Assembly: GCA_014529385.2 (NCBI GenBank)
Contig: CM043958.1
Location: 84,985,525 to 85,049,524 of the forward strand
Reading direction: 5' to 3'
Source: Adiantum capillus-veneris
Taxonomy: Eukaryota > Streptophyta > Polypodiopsida > Polypodiales > Pteridaceae
DNA length: 64,000 nt
Position 1 is the first letter of the stretch, and each line of letters starts with the position of its first letter. Shown here in pieces: positions 1-9,985 of the stretch. The notes under the pieces are model-generated. The model searched no databases. It worked only from the letters and a program-made list of their open reading frames with translations, and was not told where the DNA came from. Both the position numbers and the translations under genes were made by a program.

Positions 1-70
1 ATATCCAAAGTGTCCACCATACGTACCTTGACAAGTGTGCCTTTACATAAATAAGTCAAGTATATTAATT

Positions 71-456
71 TTCTAAATCTATATCTGTCACCATTAGAAG
101 CCACATTGAGCATGACATCATGCTTGAAACCAAACTTAATGACGCATGCTTTAAGAGATATACTTCATGAGAATACGTCTATCAAAAAATGGGCCACAGC
201 CAAAGAGCCAGGCCTGTGAGTGGACAATTCGGATCAGTTTGTCAGTAATGCCTACATCTCATTCTAAATTTATATCTGTCACCATTAGAAGCCACATGGA
301 GCATGATATTATGCTGGACACCACATTTAATGATGCATGCTTTAAGAGAGATACTTCATCAGAATATGTCCATCAAAAAATGGGCCACAGCCAAGGAGCA
401 AGGCGCCTGTGAGCGGACAATTCAGATCAGTTTGTCAGTAATGCCTACATCTCATT
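71..456. repeat. tandem duplication, about 191-bp unit
   Basis: Two diverged head-to-tail copies, about 71-261 and 262-456, both begin with TTCTAAAT..TATATCTGTCACC and end near GCCTACATCTCATT. Shared blocks include GCATGCTTTAAGAGA and AAAAAATGGGCCACAGCCAA. No conserved protein is recognised in either copy, so this is read as non-coding repeat DNA. Confidence 0.85.
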
Positions 457-1088
457 GAGACACAGAATTCCTCTGCTAAAAAAAGATTATAGCATCATCT
501 GCCTTTGATTGGCAGGAAGGTTATCATTATCCAAAGTTAGATGGTGTCTCAAGAATAGCTGATTAGGGATGAGCATAGGCTTTCTCACATTCAAATGGTG
601 CCTTGATGCCCTTTTCAAATACACCAAAAACTACCAGTCCAAACAAGAGGTATAAGATGGGTAAATATACTTTTGAACTATAGGATTCTTATCCAAAGAG
701 CAGTATCATCTGCAGCTCACACGTATAGTAAGGAAGAATATATATATATATATTATACTCGTTCTACATATGGTGCTACATCAGCAACATATGCAGCCCA
801 AAACAGAGCATTAATGTACTGCAGACTTTCTTGTAGCTATAGCAGTATATGATAGCTATAAGAACAGCTCTTTCGAACTGAGAAACTCCATTCCTCCCTT
901 GTATTATCAGTTCACAATGATCCACCATAACTGTCAGTAAACCCTAACTTTACTAGGGGATCATGGCACGAGAAATGCATGTTTGGTAATGACAATGTAG
1001 CTCAGTAACAGTGCTAAGTTCATCATTGTAGATGTGGTTCGCTAATCATTGTTGACTTAGTGGACAGATACACCTAATAATAGCCAGC
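457..1088. other. no gene seen
   Basis: AT-rich sequence with only a short (TA)n run near 739-754. No reading frame, RNA gene or repeat end could be supported. It may be intron of the helicase/HNH gene whose visible exons start at 26,191. Confidence 0.5.
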
Positions 1089-1860
1089 GTGGAGGACGAA
1101 CTAACCAATAATCTGGCTAGGATCATATCAAGTTTTCCAACCATAACGGTCTCTCTACCGAGGATACCATGTCAAACGTTCGTCTCTCTGACCCATGAAG
1201 GTGCATATCTGGTGTTGCTGGCTTCTACAATGTATAACACGGCAAATAAATGGTATAGTCAATTTGGGGAATACCAATTTTATTATTGGAAGGCTCTCAA
1301 GTCGGCCTTCTGCAATGCTTTTGGCCCTGGAAACTATAGGAAACAAGATTTTGATAAACTGGATAATCTTGTGCTTGACAAGGGCTAAAGCAGTGGTATC
1401 CCACCTTCCTCGAGAACTTGGTGACTTTAGTGAGTTGAAAACGCTGAGCGAATCTCTCTAGCTGAAATGCACCTTGGAGGGAGCTGTAAGCTAAAAGAAT
1501 AGAAGGCGCTAGGCTACTCTTTTAGGAGATTCCTGGTGTCTCCAAGCATTCTCATTCTTGGAGAATGCATTTGACCCTTTTGGTCTTTTGGGCGGGGAAC
1601 TTGAGGGACTTCAACTACAATGGGTTGTAGAGGAAGAGTTATCCAACCCTTATTTCTTTCAACAAGAGTGGCCTGCTTAGGGCGACATCGTGGCACTTCA
1701 AGAAAGTATTGGAAGAACTTAAAGAGCTGCATGAAGCAAAGGCCTAGGTATGGTACAATATATGTCCCTCACCAGGTCACGCTCGTCAGGATTGCCCTCA
1801 ACGTGCCTGCTGTCACTTCTTTTAGAAGCATGGGCATTAAGACAAAGATTGTGCGATAAC
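1089..1860 (+). pseudogene. decayed Ty3/gypsy gag fragment
   Basis: The conceptual product aligns by eye with the gag of the gypsy elements at 3,450 and 59,830. Shared features are an E-ELT--LA start, an AYLVL--STM block, a WYSQF segment and an FGPGNYRKQDFDKLDNLVL segment matching FRPGDYQ--LDELANMVL. The remains of CCHC zinc knuckles follow around 1,751-1,850. Gag forms the particle that packages the element RNA. Several stops and frame changes make this copy non-functional. It is more diverged than the copy at 3,450, so it looks like an older insertion. No LTR is recognisable around it. Confidence 0.65.
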
Positions 1861-1960
1861 AAAGTCTAGGTCTTTATGCATCAGTCTGTGATTTGCGTTT
1901 TGCGCGTTTTGTGGCACGAAATCCGTGTTGTAGCACGTGGATGGAGGCAAGCAGTATGTT

Positions 1961-2260
1961 CCAGTAAACAACAATGACTGGTGTTTCTATGCCCTTGAGT
2001 AGGCCTATGGGTATCGTTTGGAACTTCATTAGCCAGTTTCAAGGTTGCAGTAGTAGTCAGGATCCTCTTCAGAGTCTTATTTGTGCTTTCAGCTTCGCCA
2101 TTACACGTTGGTTAATATGTTGTTGACTTTCTATGCTAGAGAAACAAAATCTTTAGTTTGTATTTTTATAGTCTTTGATTCGTGAAGTGAGTGCCTTGAT
2201 CGAAGACTTTATCAAATGATCAACCAAACCGACATATAACTTTTTCATAAATAAACCCAG
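1961..2260 (-). pseudogene. Ty3/gypsy integrase core fragment
   Basis: Read on the - strand, the segment gives DQGTHFTN (2,180-2,208), the region of the second catalytic Asp of gypsy integrases. Then, past two stops, it gives NGEAESTNKTLKRIL, which contains the catalytic Glu of the D,D(35)E triad. Integrase inserts the cDNA copy of the element into host DNA. No ORF survives, the LTR and RT are missing, and it abuts the 5' LTR of the next element at 2,295, so it is a remnant cut by a later insertion. It lies opposite to its neighbours. Confidence 0.7.
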
Positions 2261-2294
2261 TTGGTGACTTAGTAGTATTGTTGGCGTGCATCCA

Positions 2295-2875
2295 TGTAGC
2301 AGGCTACAGTGTCACTTTCACAGGACACACAATTAGTACAGTTGGTCTGGTCTGGTTCACACTGCATGGACTCCTCTGGGCTGGACAGTGACACGTGGCA
2401 GGGATATGGACGGTGGTCTAGTGGACATCGTGATTAGGTCACCACCACTCAGTTTGGGGATAGACTTAGACGGTTGACATTTATGAGCCGTTGGTGGCTC
2501 TTTATGGTTGTACATATGAGTAGTAGTTGTTGGGTCATCGGTATCATCTTCTTCATATATGGTCCAGCGTCGTCGTCTAGATAGCGAGTCTATACACAGC
2601 ACGTCTGCACCATCCCTGCATATCTGAGCCTCGACACCTCATTGTACCCGTGAGTCCTGGGCTGGAGCTGAGTGTGCTGCCACGCCAGAGTCCGTATCGG
2701 TTCTTTGAGATAGTCGAGTCATATGTTCTGGTCTGCTGTTGTGTCTCTGTGTGATCAGTTGTAATCTATTCTTCCTTTGTTTTCAGTCTGTTTTGAGTGG
2801 GATTGTCCCCATATTGCACTGAGGAGCACCCACTGTAGAGAGCACGACACATTATCCTCGCTATAGGTGCTCTCA
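2295..2875 (+). repeat. 5' LTR of gypsy element
   Basis: Begins TGTAGCAGGCTACAG and ends GGTGCTCTCA, so it has TG..CA ends. Boundaries were set by comparison with the - strand LTR at 25,308-25,912 and the partial LTR at 58,971-59,264. It matches the latter from TCTGAGCCTCGACACC to the CA end. Length is 581 bp. Confidence 0.8.
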
Positions 2876-2900
2876 TTTTTGGCACGCCTGGTGGGACCTC
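2876..2900 (+). promoter_or_regulatory. primer-binding region after the LTR
   Basis: TTTTTGGCACGCCTGGTGGG follows the LTR end directly. The equivalent at 59,265 reads TTTTGGCGATCACGGTGGG and at 25,283-25,307 (- strand) TTTTTGGCACGCCTAGTGGG. The TTTGGCG..GTGGG form resembles the tRNA primer sites of Tat/Ogre-type gypsy elements. The tRNA was not identified. Confidence 0.55.
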
Positions 2901-3449
2901 AACTGAAGTCTCACTCTCTGTTGAGGTACAAATCGAGAAGCTAGCTGGTTTTTACCTAGCTTCGCCTACTTTGCCTTTCACTGTGCAGCTTGCTGGTCTG
3001 GTCCTCTCTCGCCCTGGTCCAACCAGCTCTCGTCCTGGTCTAGGCCTTCCTCGTCCCTGGTCTATAGTCCCTCCTTGTCCCTAGTCCAACCCTCCTCGTC
3101 CCTGGTCCAGCCTGGTGGTCTAGTCACTTGTCCTAGTCTAGTAGAGTCTAGACCTGTGTTCAGCCAATTAAAGGTCTTCTTGCCCAAAGCTTGGTTGGAT
3201 TTGTGGTCGCTACATGACACATACAAGGCGGTCATTAGAGCGTCAAAGCGCACTACTAAGTCCTCTGAAGTACTGCAACAGAAGACGACCCTTGGTACCT
3301 AGTAGAAGTCCATCAACCTCATCACCCATACCTCCACATACGGCATCACCCATTCCTCCATCCAGTTGCACATCTTCCAGGTCATCTTCCCGAGTAAAGC
3401 TCTCTCCTATTTTGTTACAGCAGGCTATTGAGCAAGAGGCTCCTGAGCA

Positions 3450-4800
3450 AGAGGCCATGGAAGCGTTGACCAGTGTTTTGGCCAAGGTAAACATCAAGTT
3501 TACTACCTTCAAGGGACTCTCCTCAGAAGATGCAGACGACCATGCAAGGAGGTTTGTATCTCTCTGTAGAGGTCGTGGTCTTAATAGAGAAGATGCTTAT
3601 TTGGTACTCTTTCCATCTACCTTGGATGGCTTAGCAGACAAATAGTACAGTCAGTTTGCAGAGAACCATGTTGCAACTTGGGCAGCTTTAAGACAACAGT
3701 TCTGTGCAGCATTCAGGCCAGGTGACTACCAGCAAAAGGTGTTGGATGAGTTGGCCAACATGGTGCTCCAGCCAAAGGAGACTTTTGCAGAACTCATGAC
3801 TAAATCCAAGTCTTTGGTTGCCAAGCTTGCCTAGCAACCCGGTGAATTTATGGTTAAGAAGTGGGTGGAGAAGGCTCTTCTCAGAACTTCTCAGCAAAAA
3901 CTCCGAGAGAGTCTTCGACCCGATGCCACTCTGGAGGAGTTTGTCGCGGCTGCTACTAGGATAGAGGCTACTAGGAAGCTGTTCACCAACTCCCCTCATA
4001 TAGAGACCCCTCTGTGTTTTCGGAAAGTCCTTCTGATCCATTGACTTCTTTACGTAGGGAACTTGAAGCCCTAAAACTACAACGCGCTCTTCAAGAGGAG
4101 AAATCAATCTCTCTTAGACAGGAGAAACCCCCACATCTCGAGGCTTTGGATCAAATCAAGAGAGAACTAGAAGAGATTCGGTCTTAGCAGGAGACTAAGG
4201 CTATGGTATGGTGCAGCTCGTGTCGCTCTCCAAGACACCCTTCATAGGACTGTCCCCTTCGGGCGTATTGCCACTTTTGCGAAAAGTCTGGGCATGAAGA
4301 CAAGGATTGCTACTATATCAAGGGATTGCGGCAAATACAACAAAAGTCTAGGTCCTTCTCTCCAACAAGGGCTAGCACCTACATCCAACATGGTTTCACC
4401 CTATGGCCATCAAAACCCGATGCCACCTCTGCTGACAACACCTCCTATGCAAGGTATGTACAACAACTTTGCATCCCCCAGCTTTTATCATGCTAATGCT
4501 CCTTCAGTTCCCCAAAGCTTCTACACGTCAGCATCCATTCCCATGCAGCAAGGGTCGCGACCACCTCACCCCTCCAATAGGCCAACTTTGTGCTACAGGT
4601 GCGGGGAGTATGGACATTATCAAAGCAAACGTCCGTTGCTAGAAGGGTCCCTCCCTTGCCGACACGGCCCTGAAGCTAAGGATCACTATAGTAAGGACTG
4701 CCCAAAACAACGTGCATCCACATCTGCAAGTACAAGCCAGAACCAGCAGGAGTTTACAGTCCCAAAGGTTAACCTCATCACAGTAAGCACCATTCTATAG
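3450..4800 (+). pseudogene. gypsy gag, broken
   Basis: The capsid-like part (about 3,459-4,010) contains FVSLCRGRGLNREDAY and VKKWVEKAL--TSQQKLRESL. CCHC zinc knuckles follow: two around 4,210-4,312, a third at 4,594-4,640 whose last Cys has become Arg, and a fourth near 4,660 whose second Cys is lost. Gag packages the element RNA. Stops at 3,643, 3,832, 4,185 and 4,245, plus a frame change near 4,035, disrupt it. At 3,832, 4,185 and 4,245 the sister copy near 60 kb has CAG where this copy has TAG. Confidence 0.85.
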
Positions 4801-5153
4801 GCCCCGCCTTCCACTCTTGTTGTTGCCTCTCGAGATGAGTTGAAGCAGGTGGAAGAGCCAGCTGGTGTGCTCACACGGGCACAAAGAGCTGCTCTTGGTC
4901 TCAGCCTCCCTGGCGGTCCAACTTTTTCGTCTCCAGTCACACAAATGAGTCAACTCTCCTAGTAGCTGACAAACGAGCAGGTAGTGCCAAGAGCCAACCT
5001 ACCTCTCTTCTATCAGATATTGATGGTGCTTTCATGGAAGCAGTAGAGGACTTGTAGAAGCTTAAGATACCAGAGCAAGCATTGATCAAAAGAGAGAAGC
5101 CTACAGCAAAGACTATCTTGGAAAACACCTTTCAACAAGTGTAACTATCCGAC

Positions 5154-5697
5154 ATGCTTCGACTTGCTGCAAATTTTCAAAGTGACACCCTTTCCATCAG
5201 CCAGTCTGGTGCAAGGTCTAGTGGCGGGCACCTACCTGTGCAGCCCTTGGAGTCCTACATGACTTCTTATCCAGCTGCTCCCCTCACCGACTACAAAAGT
5301 CCTCGTCTCACTGTGTCTATTCTTGGGCATCAATTCTCAGGCGTCGTAGTGGATGGTGTATTTGGGATCAATCTGATGCCAGAGTTTACTATGTTGGCTT
5401 TAGTGTCTGCAGCCTACCCGCCCTGCTCCATTCACTGTTACATTGGCGGACCAGAGGACAGTCTATCCAATGGGCATAGAAGGTAAGGTGCCTCTGAAGG
5501 TACAAGACTTCACATTTAGCTTGGATTTTGTGGTGGTCAGTCTTCCCGAGGTGGAGGGAGGATTTCCTTTGCTTATTGGTAGACCATGGTTGCGGCATAC
5601 TAAGGTACTTCATGATTGGGGAAACGACGCTATGTGGATACATACTCCTGGCCCCCCACGCAACCAATTCAACTCGAAGGAGATATGGATCCAGTGG
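5154..5697 (+). pseudogene. gypsy protease region, broken
   Basis: Homologous to 61,600-61,990. The segment SPRLTVSILGHQFSGVVVDG leads into the active-site region, which reads DGVFG here against DGGSG in the sister copy, so the catalytic signature is damaged. The LLIGRPWLRHTK block typical of the end of plant gypsy protease is at 5,572-5,604. A frame change near 5,440 splits it. The copia insertion at 5,698 cuts the element just downstream. The protease would normally process the gag-pol polyprotein. Confidence 0.75.
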
Positions 5698-5924
5698 TGT
5701 TGGAATTAGGGTTACAGAGAAACACACACAGCTTGGAGAAGACGAAGGAAGCTCAAGGCACACAATAGAGAGTGTGTTACTTAGTGTGCAATGGAAAGAT
5801 AGATAGCCCTAGAGTGATGGGCACATATACAATGCACGGGGGAAAAAACCTCCTAAAGATGGAAAAAATGCCCCGGCGGTCCTAGTGTGTTCACACACAT
5901 CACTACCACATGTATATGGTAACA
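5698..5924 (-). repeat. copia 3' LTR
   Basis: 227 bp, TGTTGGAATT to TATGGTAACA (+ strand reading), with inverted TGTT..AACA ends. It adjoins the polypurine tract at 5,925-5,938. Confidence 0.95.
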
Positions 5925-5938
5925 AATCCCCCCTGGAG
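5925..5938 (-). promoter_or_regulatory. copia polypurine tract
   Basis: On the - strand this reads CTCCAGGGGGGATT, directly upstream of the 3' LTR. That is the expected place and composition for the primer of plus-strand DNA synthesis. Confidence 0.8.
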
Positions 5939-5999
5939 TGATGCGGTGAACGAGAGCTGGCACATGAGTAAAGGGAAGTGCCATGCCCTGAGGACAGGA

Positions 6000-8464
6000 T
6001 CAGTCCACAAAGGGGAGTAAGCCCAAAGCTTTGCGGAAAGCTTCAAGCTTCTCACGAGACAATGCCTTTGTGAAAAGATCTGCAAGGTTGTCTTGTGTTG
6101 GCACATAAGCCAAGCTGATCCCTCCTGCTGAGAGCCTCTCCCTGACATAGTGGTAATGCACCTCAATGTGCTTTGTGCGAGCATGAAAAACTGGGTTCCT
6201 CGCAACTGCTGCTCTGACTGTCAGTGTAGATAGTGTTGGCAGTGTCCTGTCCAACACCCAAATCAGCCATAAGGCGTCTGAGCCATACCGTAGCTGTGAA
6301 GACTGCCCTGTACTCAGCCTCACAACTCGAAGTGGCCACAGTAGGTTGCTTCTTGCTCAACCATGATATACATGAACTGCCAAGCATGAAACAAAAACCA
6401 CTTGTGGACACTCGCGTGTCAAAACAACCAACCCAATCTGAGTCCGAAAAAGCATGTAAGTCTGGCGGCAATGATCCCCCCTTCGGATAAAACAAGCCAA
6501 GATGTAAAGTGCCACTAAGGTAGCGGAAAATCCTCTTGACAGTCTGCCATAAATGAGGCAGCCAACAGCAGTTTGGTAAAGAGTGACATCAGCAGGATCA
6601 CCAGCATCATGTAGACTCAACTTCAAACCTGTTTCCATGGGAATGGCAATAGGTTTGCAATCCTCAAGTCCAAATTTACATAGCAATGTCTCTATGTAAC
6701 TTTTCTGACACAAGGCAATACCATCACACTGCTTAAACTGTATACCCAAATATTGATGCAACAGCCCCAAATCTTTCATCTTGAAAGTAGCATTCAAATC
6801 AGCCTTAAATTCAGCAATATGTCTCTCATTTGGTCCAATGATCAGCAAATCATCAACATAAAGAACCACAATGAGAAGTACATCACATCACCCTCACGCT
6901 TTACATACAATGTGCTTTCTGTTGGACTGTTACGAAAGCCTTGTTTGACCAAATGAGTGTCAGCTTTCTCATACCAAGCACGAGGAGATTGCTTCAACCC
7001 ATACAAAGCCTTGTTACATTTGCACACTTTGTCCTCTTGTCCTTTTATGACAAAACCGCGAGGCTGCGTTACATAAACTTCCTCAAATATGTCACCATTC
7101 AAGAAAGCAGTAACAATGTCTGATTGATGTACATCCCAATTAAAATGAGCTGCCAATGCACATAGAAAACGCACAGTAGTCATACGACAAGTGGGAGCAA
7201 AAGTCTTTTCATAATCTATGCCTTTTTGCTGTGCATAACCCTTTGCAACAAGTCGAGCCTTATGGCGATCGATCTCACCATCCGGCTTGCGTTTCAACTT
7301 GTAAACCCACTTCGTACCAATAGCCTTTTTGCCAGGAGGCAAATCACATAAAGTCCATGTGTCATTTTCTATAAGTGCATCATATTCTGATTGCATGGCA
7401 GCCATCCAATTTTCTGAATTTTGTGCTTCACTAAAAGTCAGAGGCTCCTCAACATCATGTAAGCTAGACACAGCCAAAGCATAACAATCTGATGCATAAG
7501 ATGCATGGCGAGAGCCTGAACGAGTATGACTAGACAATGGTGCATCCAATTTACTGTCACGCAAAGTGTGCACCAGCCATTTTGGCATACCTCTAGCCTG
7601 CTCATTTTCAGCCCTTTCCTCATCAAGTACATCATGTACATCTGCATCAGTAATAGGCTGATCTAAAACATTTTCAGAAACCCCCATAGGCTGTACATTT
7701 GCCTCATTGGAACTTACATTCATATTTCCACCACTGAAAAGAGGCAACAAAGTGTCATAAATGTCCTGTGAGCTTACATTACTGTCTCTGGTACATGACA
7801 GCAAGGGCTGAACAGAATCTTCCACAAACACTACATCCCGTGAAACCAGAATACGTTTTGTTTGCGGATGATACAACCTGTAACCTTTGCTTTCGGCACT
7901 ATAACCAACAAAAACAGCCTTATCATCCAATTTTCTGCACTGCACTTGTGGCACCAAAGCATATGCCAAACAGCCAAAAACACGCATGTGCTCAATAGAA
8001 GGCTTTCTATCATGCCATGCTTCATATGGAGTAATAGACTGCAAAGCTTTCGTAGGACACCTGTTAAGTACATAAGTGGCACACATAATGGCCTCAAGCC
8101 AAAAAGAATGCGGCAAAGCTTGACTTTTGACCATAGATCGTGCCATTTCTGTCAGTGACCTGTTTTTCCTCTCAGCAACACCATTTTGTTGAGGTGCATA
8201 AGGCACTGTACATTGGTGTTTTATCCCACGACTAGCCAGAAATGCATTAAATTCATGAGACATATACTCCCCCCCTCTATCAGAACGGAGGGTGCCCATA
8301 GTACATTTAGAGACATTTTCAGCCATAGCTAGAAATTGTTTGAAGCACATAAAAACTTCGGACTTCGCTTTAAGCGGAAATACCCATGCATGCCTGGGGT
8401 AATCATCAATGAAACTCAACAATGGCTGCATTTGTAGTGGAACTAGCATTTCCAGTGGAACCAC
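6000..8464 (-). pseudogene. copia pol: integrase core, RT, RNase H (frameshifted, N-terminally deleted)
   Basis: The first frame (8,464-6,842) holds the integrase core: Asp in SFIDDYPRHAW, Asp in RSDRGGEY, Glu in GVAERKNRSL. RT follows, with GTKWVYKLKRKPDGEIDRHK, DVHQSDIVTAFLNG and ALYGLKQSPRAWY. The RT active box YVDD (about 6,849-6,860) is in the next frame. RNase H is spread over two more frames, with LHAFSDSDWVG near 6,450 and CEAEYRAV. The C-terminus is ARTKHIEVHYHYVRE--LADLFTKALS near 6,030-6,180. At least three frameshifts therefore break it. The protease and the integrase HHCC domain are absent because gag runs straight into the integrase core at about 8,430. Confidence 0.92.
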
Positions 8465-9392
8465 CCTCTTTCTTCTTAGCCTCTTTGACCTTCAACGTAG
8501 GACACAACTTGATCAAGTGGTCATTGGCTTTACAATAATGGCAACGCATCTTCTTTTTGCCCTTATCACCAGAATTGCCAGACGAAGTACTGCCAGCAGA
8601 AGCATTAGGAACAGAATTTTTGCCACTCGCAGCAGAACCATAAGAAGTGGCTGCATTACTGCTACCACCCTTTCTTTGAGAAGCAATAAAAGCCTGTTCA
8701 ACTGCACGCTGCCTAGTCCTGTTTTTTCTGGAAAGTGACTCTTGCAACAGCAATGTGTATAATGCATCAAACTTGACAACTTCAGGATTTCCTTGGGTCA
8801 TAAGTCTCCAAGTACTAGCAAAAGTCTGGTAGGAATCTAGTAAGGCATCAAGAACAGTCTGCACAAGGGAACTGTCTGAAATGACTTCACCTGCAGAAAT
8901 AAGCTGCTCATTGATATCCTTGACACTAGCAAGGAAAGTGTCCATATCATCTTCCTCATGCATAATCTTCGACTCCAGCTCTTTACGCAGCAAAGCAATT
9001 TTAGCCTCATTGCGGCTTGCATAAAGACCTGCTAAAATATCCCAAGCCTGTTTTGCAGATTTTGCTGAACGGATGTGAGGAACAATGGTGCGCTTCACAG
9101 ACAACGCAATCAATGCATGAGCCTGCGCATCCTTAACATCCCAACGAGCTTGTTCTGCCGTAGGCAAAACAACTCTAACAGCTGTAATCCTTGCAGCAAG
9201 ACCTGCAACATCCTCAACATCGCCTACATTCTCAGAACCAGGACGTACATCAATGTCCTGCACAATGTTCCAGACACCCTTTGACACAAGAACATGTTGC
9301 ATCATATAAGCCCACATAGGGTAGTTGTCCCCATCCAACCTGTCCTCAGCAGCAAACATCTTGAACACATCTATGTTGTTGTTGTCAGCCAT
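8406..9392 (-). CDS. copia gag polyprotein, apparently intact
   Basis: About 328 residues, starting MADNNNIDVFKMFAAEDRL. The N-terminal half contains DNYPMWAYMMQHVL and a WDILAGLYASRNEAKIALL block typical of plant copia gag (UBN2/Retrotran_gag families). A single zinc knuckle CHYCKANDHLIKLC (CX2CX4HX4C) lies near the C-terminus and binds RNA in this family. The start was chosen at the Met after the leader because an upstream in-frame Met at 9,452 only adds a non-conserved leader segment. The frame stops at 8,406 in sequence that belongs to the integrase region, so the end reflects the internal deletion. It could still make particles and be mobilised by an intact relative (inference). Confidence 0.85.
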   Translation of the reverse strand: MADNNNIDVFKMFAAEDRLDGDNYPMWAYMMQHVLVSKGVWNIVQDIDVRPGSENVGDVEDVAGLAARITAVRVVLPTAEQARWDVKDAQAHALIALSVKRTIVPHIRSAKSAKQAWDILAGLYASRNEAKIALLRKELESKIMHEEDDMDTFLASVKDINEQLISAGEVISDSSLVQTVLDALLDSYQTFASTWRLMTQGNPEVVKFDALYTLLLQESLSRKNRTRQRAVEQAFIASQRKGGSSNAATSYGSAASGKNSVPNASAGSTSSGNSGDKGKKKMRCHYCKANDHLIKLCPTLKVKEAKKKEGGSTGNASSTTNAAIVEFH

Positions 9393-9740
9393 GGTAAATG
9401 CTGCACCTGATGTGAAAACTGCCCGAAAATAGGAGAAATGGAGCGGGAACAACCTGTGCTATATAGCACAAACCGTAGAAGACTATAAGGCACTTGTTAT
9501 GCAGAAAACGGCACTGACAAAAATTATGCACAAAATGACGAAATAGCCTGTGCAGTACTGCCTGTAGTGGAAACGGAGGCCGAAATGAGCCCAAATCAAA
9601 ATTCTGAGCAGACCAAGCTCTTTGAGCTTACCCAAAATTTTTGTCGACCTGAGAACGCTCGCCAAAGCTCACTGAAATCGGAGAAAGTGAGCAGGCGTGT
9701 GCTGGAGCAGCTGGCGACTAAGCCCGGGAGGACGTGACTT

Positions 9741-9752
9741 GCTCTGATACCA
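9741..9752 (-). promoter_or_regulatory. copia primer-binding site (initiator tRNA-Met)
   Basis: On the - strand TGGTATCAGAGC lies two bases inside the 5' LTR. This is the standard plant copia site complementary to the 3' end of initiator tRNA-Met. Confidence 0.92.
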
Positions 9753-9754
9753 AT

Positions 9755-9980
9755 TGTTGGAATTAGGGTTGCAGAGAAACACACACAGCTTGGAGAAGAC
9801 GAAGGAAGCTCAAGGCACACAATAGAGAGTGTGTTACTTAGTTTGCAATGGAAAGATAGATAGCCCTAGAGTGATGGACGTATATACAATGCACGGGGAA
9901 AAAACCTCCTAAAGAGGGAAAAAATGCCCCGGCGGTCCTAGTGTGTTTTCACACATCACTACCACATGTATATGGTAACA
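9755..9980 (-). repeat. copia 5' LTR
   Basis: 226 bp with the same TGTTGG..AACA ends as the partner LTR. Differences from it include a missing G in the CGGGG run and a handful of substitutions. Confidence 0.95.
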
Positions 9981-9985
9981 AGTGG

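Larger units (their letters stand above)
5698..9980 (-). mobile_element. Ty1/copia LTR retrotransposon, full length with TSD
   Basis: Two near-identical LTRs (5,698-5,924 and 9,755-9,980) flank gag, integrase, RT and RNase H in copia order on the - strand. A 5-bp direct repeat AGTGG lies immediately outside (5,693-5,697 and 9,981-9,985) and marks the target duplication. The surrounding gypsy reading resumes after it. By hand count the LTRs differ at about seven positions plus one indel, so insertion is fairly recent. An internal deletion removed protease and the N-terminal integrase domain, and pol has frameshifts, so this copy is non-autonomous. Confidence 0.95.

Noticed and set aside
2357-2602. 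81-residue frame on the - strand
   Set aside because: Lies wholly inside a gypsy LTR; no conserved motif.
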